64,000 nucleotides of DNA from an uncultured Mediterraneibacter sp. (lineage in GTDB: Bacteria > Bacillota > Clostridia > Lachnospirales > Lachnospiraceae). The stretch lies in NCBI GenBank assembly GCA_934309345.1, contig CAKRDD010000004.1, positions 1 through 64,000 of the forward strand, written 5' to 3'. This document shows positions 60,397 through 64,000 of the stretch, in pieces. The position numbers were made by a program, and so were the translations under genes. Within the stretch, counting starts at the first letter, position 1. Every line of letters begins with the position of its first letter. Below the pieces are notes generated by a model. It was not told the origin of the DNA. It saw only the letters and a program-made list of their open reading frames with translations, and ran no database searches.

Positions 60397-61384
60397 CTTC
60401 CATGTCCTCCGTTTCCTTCTTCTTCGCCTTTTCTGCATATTCTTCTGCTGCCCTGTCACTCTGCGTCAGTTCCATAAAGACATCTTCAAGACTTACCTGC
60501 AGCGGATTCAGTTTCAGCAGCGGCTGATGATTCTGTGCAAATGCCTGAAATACCTTTTCACGTACATCTGTATTTTTCTTCTCCTTAATCTGAGCCCATG
60601 TGATTCCATTTTCCAGGCGCTTTGTAGAAATGCTTCGAATTCCATCTACTGTCTCAAGAATTCTTCGAACTTCGTCCGGGCTTGCTTTCGTCTCGATCTC
60701 AATCAGATCAGAATCCCCCAGATTCCGTTCCAGATTCTCCGGTGTGTCACTTGCAACCAGTTTTCCTTTGGAAATGATCAAAATATAATCGCAGACTTCA
60801 CGGACTTCTGCCAGAATATGAGAACTCAGGATCACCGTATGTTTCTTCGCAAGCTGACGGATCAGTTCACGGATCTCTATAATCTGTTTCGGATCAAGTC
60901 CGACACTTGGTTCATCAAGAATGATGATCTCCGGAAATCCAAGCACTGCCTGTGCCAGTCCGACTCTCTGACGATATCCTTTCGACAGATTCCTGATCAG
61001 ACGGTTTTCCACTTCCCAGATCTTCACCATCTTCTCTACTTCATTGATGGACTCTTCTCTTTTATTCTTGGCGATTCCTTTCAACTCCGCTACAAATTCC
61101 AGATATTCACGGACTGTCATCTCCATGTACAATGGTGGCAATTCCGGCAGATAACCGATCTGCTTTTTCGCCTCCTCAGGTTCTTTCAGAATATCATGTC
61201 CATTGATCAGCACTTCTCCTTCGGTAGCACCGAGGTACCCTGTCATAATATTCATCGTTGTTGATTTTCCCGCCCCGTTTGGTCCAAGAAAGCCGTAGAC
61301 ATGCCCTTCCTCTATTGTGAAGTTTAAATGATCTACTGCTGTATGATTTCCATACTTCTTCACAAGATTCTTTACTTCTATCAA
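60380..61384 (-). CDS. GldA-like ABC transporter ATP-binding protein
   Basis: A 334-residue ATPase. Walker A GPNGAGKST (34-42), signature LSKGYRQR (133-140), Walker B IIILDEP (153-159) and the H-loop SSHIL are present. The C-terminal extension is charged and ends in a Lys/Glu-rich tail. It opens at a TTG (61384, MIEVKNLVKKYGNHTAVDHL) with GGAGG nine bases upstream. It is the first gene of a four-gene operon with the GldF-like permease, the GldG-like protein and the DUF4340 protein. The substrate is unknown. Confidence 0.88.
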   Translation of the reverse strand: MIEVKNLVKKYGNHTAVDHLNFTIEEGHVYGFLGPNGAGKSTTMNIMTGYLGATEGEVLINGHDILKEPEEAKKQIGYLPELPPLYMEMTVREYLEFVAELKGIAKNKREESINEVEKMVKIWEVENRLIRNLSKGYRQRVGLAQAVLGFPEIIILDEPSVGLDPKQIIEIRELIRQLAKKHTVILSSHILAEVREVCDYILIISKGKLVASDTPENLERNLGDSDLIEIETKASPDEVRRILETVDGIRSISTKRLENGITWAQIKEKKNTDVREKVFQAFAQNHQPLLKLNPLQVSLEDVFMELTQSDRAAEEYAEKAKKKETEDMEDAGDL

Positions 61385-61515
61385 AGTCTTACCTCCCTAT
61401 ATTTCTTCCAGTCTATATCTATGCAGACAAACCGAGATTTTTGACCTTTCAAAAGTATCAGAGTTCTGTGAATGTTTTGTGTTATAAATGTGACAGTTCT
61501 ATTTCTTGCAAACAT

Positions 61516-61571
61516 AAAGAAGCATTCTCTGCATTGTTCCATATAAGAACCAACACAAAGAATGCCTCTTT
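61516..61571 (-). terminator. Probable terminator of the SGNH hydrolase gene
   Basis: AAAGAAGCATTCT (61516-61528) pairs with AGAATGCCTCTTT (61559-61571), one mismatch, directly after the stop codon; the following minus strand is T-rich (TTTATGTTTGC). Confidence 0.6.
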
Positions 61572-61572
61572 T

Positions 61573-62448
61573 TTACTTTTCGTATTCCTTACAAACCAGA
61601 TCTGCAATGATCTGCTGCCCCTGAGAATCCGGATGTACTCCGTCTTTCTGCAGATGAGATGTCACAGATGACTGATACACATCCGCAACTTCATAATCGT
61701 ATTTTCCCGCACGTTTTTCAATGATCGCGTTCATATTTTCAATAATATCTTCTACAATTTTATTCAGCGTAGATGGAAGCTTCATATTTCCTGCCGGATT
61801 ATAAATTGTAGTCACGATCACTTTTGCGTCGTCTTTTTTCAATGAATTTACCGTCTTCATCATCTGAATCCATTCTTTTTCAAAGGAATTATAATCCCAG
61901 TTGTTCAACGCGTTAATCGCACTCAGCACAAGCAGCGGATTCTTCTTTACAGACTCTTTCAAAGATGCAAGTGCCTCGTCTGCGCTTTTAAATTTTGTAT
62001 CTGTCTTCAGGATTTCCTGAACCACACGCTTACATTCGTTGAGCAGGTCATTCGAACCAATTGTTATAAAAATAACATCTGCTTTTGCAAGATTCGTCTG
62101 CACATCCTGCTTTGACAAATACTTTTCGTTCAATCCTGCCGTATCAAGACCTGTTCTTGCATAATTGTGATAAATATATCTACAGCCTTCGCTATATGCT
62201 ATTTCCTTTGCTGCCAGACTTCCATAATTCTCCATCCAGGATTTATCGCAAGTGTAACCTTTCGCAATACTGTCTCCAAGTACTGTGCAATAAAGCTGAT
62301 GTGGGCGTGCCGTTTCCTCCGTATTTTCTGTTCCGAATACCGGAAGAGTCTCTGTCAGCAGCATCCCTGCGCTGAGCAGAACTGCCAACATCCTTCTTCC
62401 GTATCTTGAAATCCTTCCTCTTGTTTCTCTCGTTCCATTTTGTTTCAT
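61573..62448 (-). CDS. Secreted SGNH/GDSL-family hydrolase
   Basis: A 291-residue exported esterase-like enzyme. A long signal peptide (Arg-rich start, then MLAVLLSAGMLLTETLPVFG) ends near residue 40. Block I LGDSIAKGY places the nucleophile at Ser60, block III is GSND (131-134), and block V DGVHPDSQGQ near the C terminus gives the catalytic Asp/His pair. It probably deacylates or deacetylates a polysaccharide or lipid outside the cell; the substrate is not known. The ATG at 62448 follows GGCAGGTG. It lies 60 bases downstream of sbcC, but the cell-surface role suggests an independent unit. Confidence 0.85.
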   Translation of the reverse strand: MKQNGTRETRGRISRYGRRMLAVLLSAGMLLTETLPVFGTENTEETARPHQLYCTVLGDSIAKGYTCDKSWMENYGSLAAKEIAYSEGCRYIYHNYARTGLDTAGLNEKYLSKQDVQTNLAKADVIFITIGSNDLLNECKRVVQEILKTDTKFKSADEALASLKESVKKNPLLVLSAINALNNWDYNSFEKEWIQMMKTVNSLKKDDAKVIVTTIYNPAGNMKLPSTLNKIVEDIIENMNAIIEKRAGKYDYEVADVYQSSVTSHLQKDGVHPDSQGQQIIADLVCKEYEK

Positions 62449-62509
62449 TTTCCGCACCTGCCTGTATTCTGTCCTTCTTCGTAGCTGTCCCTGTTATTGC
62501 CTTATGCTT

Positions 62510-64000
62510 TTAGATTTCCCATTTTGCCTGACTTCCATGCTCTGTCTTTGTAATATTTAATTTCCAGTCAATCTGCTCTTTCAATTCATTTACATGGGAA
62601 ATGATTCCAACCAATCCTTTCTCTCCTGCAAGTTCTTTGAGAATCTGAATCGCACGGTCTCTTGATGCATCATCCAGAGATCCGAATCCTTCATCTACAA
62701 ACATCGTCTCCAGACTCACTGCTCCGGCTGTATTCTGGATAATATCTGCAAGTCCCAATGCCATTGATAAAGCTGCCATGAAGGATTCTCCTCCTGAAAG
62801 AGACTTCACATCTCTGACCGAATCTGTCACCAGATCATAGACATCCAGATCAAGTCCGGCCTGTCCCTGACTGCTTAGATCCTGAATTTCTCTGCACTGT
62901 AAAATAAATTCATTCGATGTCATCCGCGCCAGCCTTCGGTTTGCTGCCTGAATGATCTGTCGGAAATAAGTCCGCTGTACATATGTTTCGAAATCAAGTT
63001 TCACACTGCCGCTCAAATTGCCATTTGCAGTCTTGCTCAGGTTTGAAAGTACCTCATATTCTTTTCGCAGAGCTTCCTGCGAAGAAAAATATTGTTTCAG
63101 ATTCTTGTACGCATTCTGGTTACCTGTCCATCTGCTGTGAAGTTGCATCTGAAGATCCTGTTTTTCTTTCAACAGATGTTCAACCTCGTTACGCTTTTCT
63201 ATCTCCTGTTGCGGATCTTCCCGCTTTTCTCCCACTGTCTGTTCCTTCAGCGTCTCAATCTTTGCCTTTTTCTCTAACAGCTGGCGGTCGTATTCTTTCA
63301 CTTCTTTGTCTTTCTCCCGCCATCCTTCAATCCATTGTTTCGCCTCACGGAATTCTTCCTGTGAAGTAAATTCCTGCCGACTGATCTCCTCACGGAACTC
63401 TTCCTGCTCTTTCACAAAACGTTTCTCAAGCTCTGCCTTCTGGTCTCGAAGTCCTTCCAGTTTTCCTGCCTGCCGTCTGCTTTCCTCCGTCATCTTACGA
63501 TACTGTTCCTGTGCCTGCTTTGTTTCATTCTTCTTCTGATTCAGTTCAATCTGCATCTTCTGAAGTTCTTCTTTCACCTGCTCTTCTTTCACAGGATCAT
63601 CTCCAAGAATACGCTGTTCTGATTCGAGCTGTGCTTTACATCTCTGAAATTTTTCCTGCTGCTGTATTCTTTTTTGTTCCAGCAGATCACGGCTTTGCTT
63701 CAATTTCTCTACCGTCTCTTTATCCGGTGCTTCTCCGGAAATCTTTGCCGGATGCGGATGTTCTACCGATCCGCAGACCGGACACGGCGTGCCTTCCTGT
63801 AATTCCTTTGCCAGGATTCCCGCCTGTTCCTGAAAGAATTTCGCATATGCTTCCTCATACTGTGCTGATGCTTCCTGACAATTCTGTATACATTGCTGCA
63901 TTGCCTCTGTCTGTTTTTCATATTCTTTCGAATACTTACGCACATTCGCATAGTGCGGAAGGAGATCCGATAACTGAGAAATTCTCTTCAGCATTTCTGG
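62510..64000 (-). CDS. sbcC: SbcC nuclease subunit, C-terminal half (runs off the window)
   Basis: About 496 codons of an SMC/Rad50-like ATPase; the frame continues past the right edge without a start. Visible in order are: the zinc hook CPVCG with flanking HPHPA (about 230 bases from the edge), a return coiled coil rich in Glu/Lys/Gln, then the C-terminal ATPase lobe with the signature LSGGESFMAALSMALG and Walker B ETMFVDEGFGSLD. SbcC with SbcD cleaves hairpins and palindromic DNA at replication forks. That is of interest in a window rich in long palindromes. The N-terminal Walker A and sbcD would lie to the right. Confidence 0.93.
   Translation of the reverse strand, partial: PEMLKRISQLSDLLPHYANVRKYSKEYEKQTEAMQQCIQNCQEASAQYEEAYAKFFQEQAGILAKELQEGTPCPVCGSVEHPHPAKISGEAPDKETVEKLKQSRDLLEQKRIQQQEKFQRCKAQLESEQRILGDDPVKEEQVKEELQKMQIELNQKKNETKQAQEQYRKMTEESRRQAGKLEGLRDQKAELEKRFVKEQEEFREEISRQEFTSQEEFREAKQWIEGWREKDKEVKEYDRQLLEKKAKIETLKEQTVGEKREDPQQEIEKRNEVEHLLKEKQDLQMQLHSRWTGNQNAYKNLKQYFSSQEALRKEYEVLSNLSKTANGNLSGSVKLDFETYVQRTYFRQIIQAANRRLARMTSNEFILQCREIQDLSSQGQAGLDLDVYDLVTDSVRDVKSLSGGESFMAALSMALGLADIIQNTAGAVSLETMFVDEGFGSLDDASRDRAIQILKELAGEKGLVGIISHVNELKEQIDWKLNITKTEHGSQAKWEI

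Noticed and set aside
1..64000. CRISPR arrays, prophage, IS elements, tRNA genes
   Set aside because: No spaced direct repeats, transposase, integrase, phage structural genes or cloverleaf with a TTCRA arm was noticed by reading; a tool-based scan could still find a missed tRNA.

Overview
The window reads as a chromosomal segment of a low-to-moderate GC, Gram-positive anaerobe of the Lachnospiraceae (Clostridia). Supporting signs are spoVG, the GlgC/GlgD pair, XpaC-TelA, DnaD/DnaI-type primosome proteins, the short ProRS under a T-box, AGGAGG-type ribosome binding sites throughout, and several TTG/GTG starts. The genus cannot be fixed from the sequence. No prophage, IS element, CRISPR array or tRNA was recognised. 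Almost everything is core genome, and the unusual material lies in the intergenic DNA.

Layout. 1-470: three tandem minus-strand promoters pointing off the left edge, probably of an rRNA operon. 588-6264: VanZ-like protein, MATE exporter, a large secreted heptad-repeat protein and its divergent TetR regulator. 6300-6750: two homologous small structured RNAs, tail to tail. 6815-13427: alpha/beta hydrolase, citrate synthase, rsmA, tatD and an aconitase-family hydratase. 13562-17855: a PadR-controlled block of DUF2812 protein, response regulator, ABC transporter and histidine kinase. 18005-21724: two further MATE exporters and a YitT-family protein. 21984-26541: str operon (rpsL-rpsG-fusA-tuf). 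26782-28560: proS with its T-box leader. 28605-31835: telA-xpaC and a divergent RluA-type pseudouridine synthase. 31961-34718: spoVG, glgD, glgC. 34945-39954 (plus strand): murC, a DnaA-box cluster, dnaD-like, dnaI-like and prs. 39957-40767: an 800-base gene-free block with two divergent, related long-hairpin elements and a terminator. 40789-53458: rpoC, rpoB, an M20 peptidase, rplL, rplJ, rplA, rplK, nusG, secE, rpmG. 53661-56890: a rhodanese/TtcA-like fusion, tcdA, a J-domain protein and a zinc-ribbon membrane protein. 57110-61384: a GldA/F/G-like ABC system with a DUF4340 protein. 61573-64000: a secreted SGNH hydrolase and the C-terminal half of SbcC.

The genes form a translation/transcription core (str operon, rplKAJL-rpoBC, nusG-secE-rpmG, proS, tRNA and rRNA modification enzymes), a replication group (dnaD, dnaI, prs, DnaA boxes), carbon metabolism (citrate synthase, aconitase-like, glycogen synthesis), and envelope or export functions (three MATEs, two ABC systems, TelA/XpaC).

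The best candidates for undescribed biology are two non-coding loci. At 39957-40714 two divergent RNAs share an apical loop and a 3' tail while their helices differ by compensatory changes. At 6341-6716 two convergent small RNAs share a fixed architecture of hairpin, C-tract, variable hairpin, conserved single strand and terminator. The two members of each pair lie on opposite strands.
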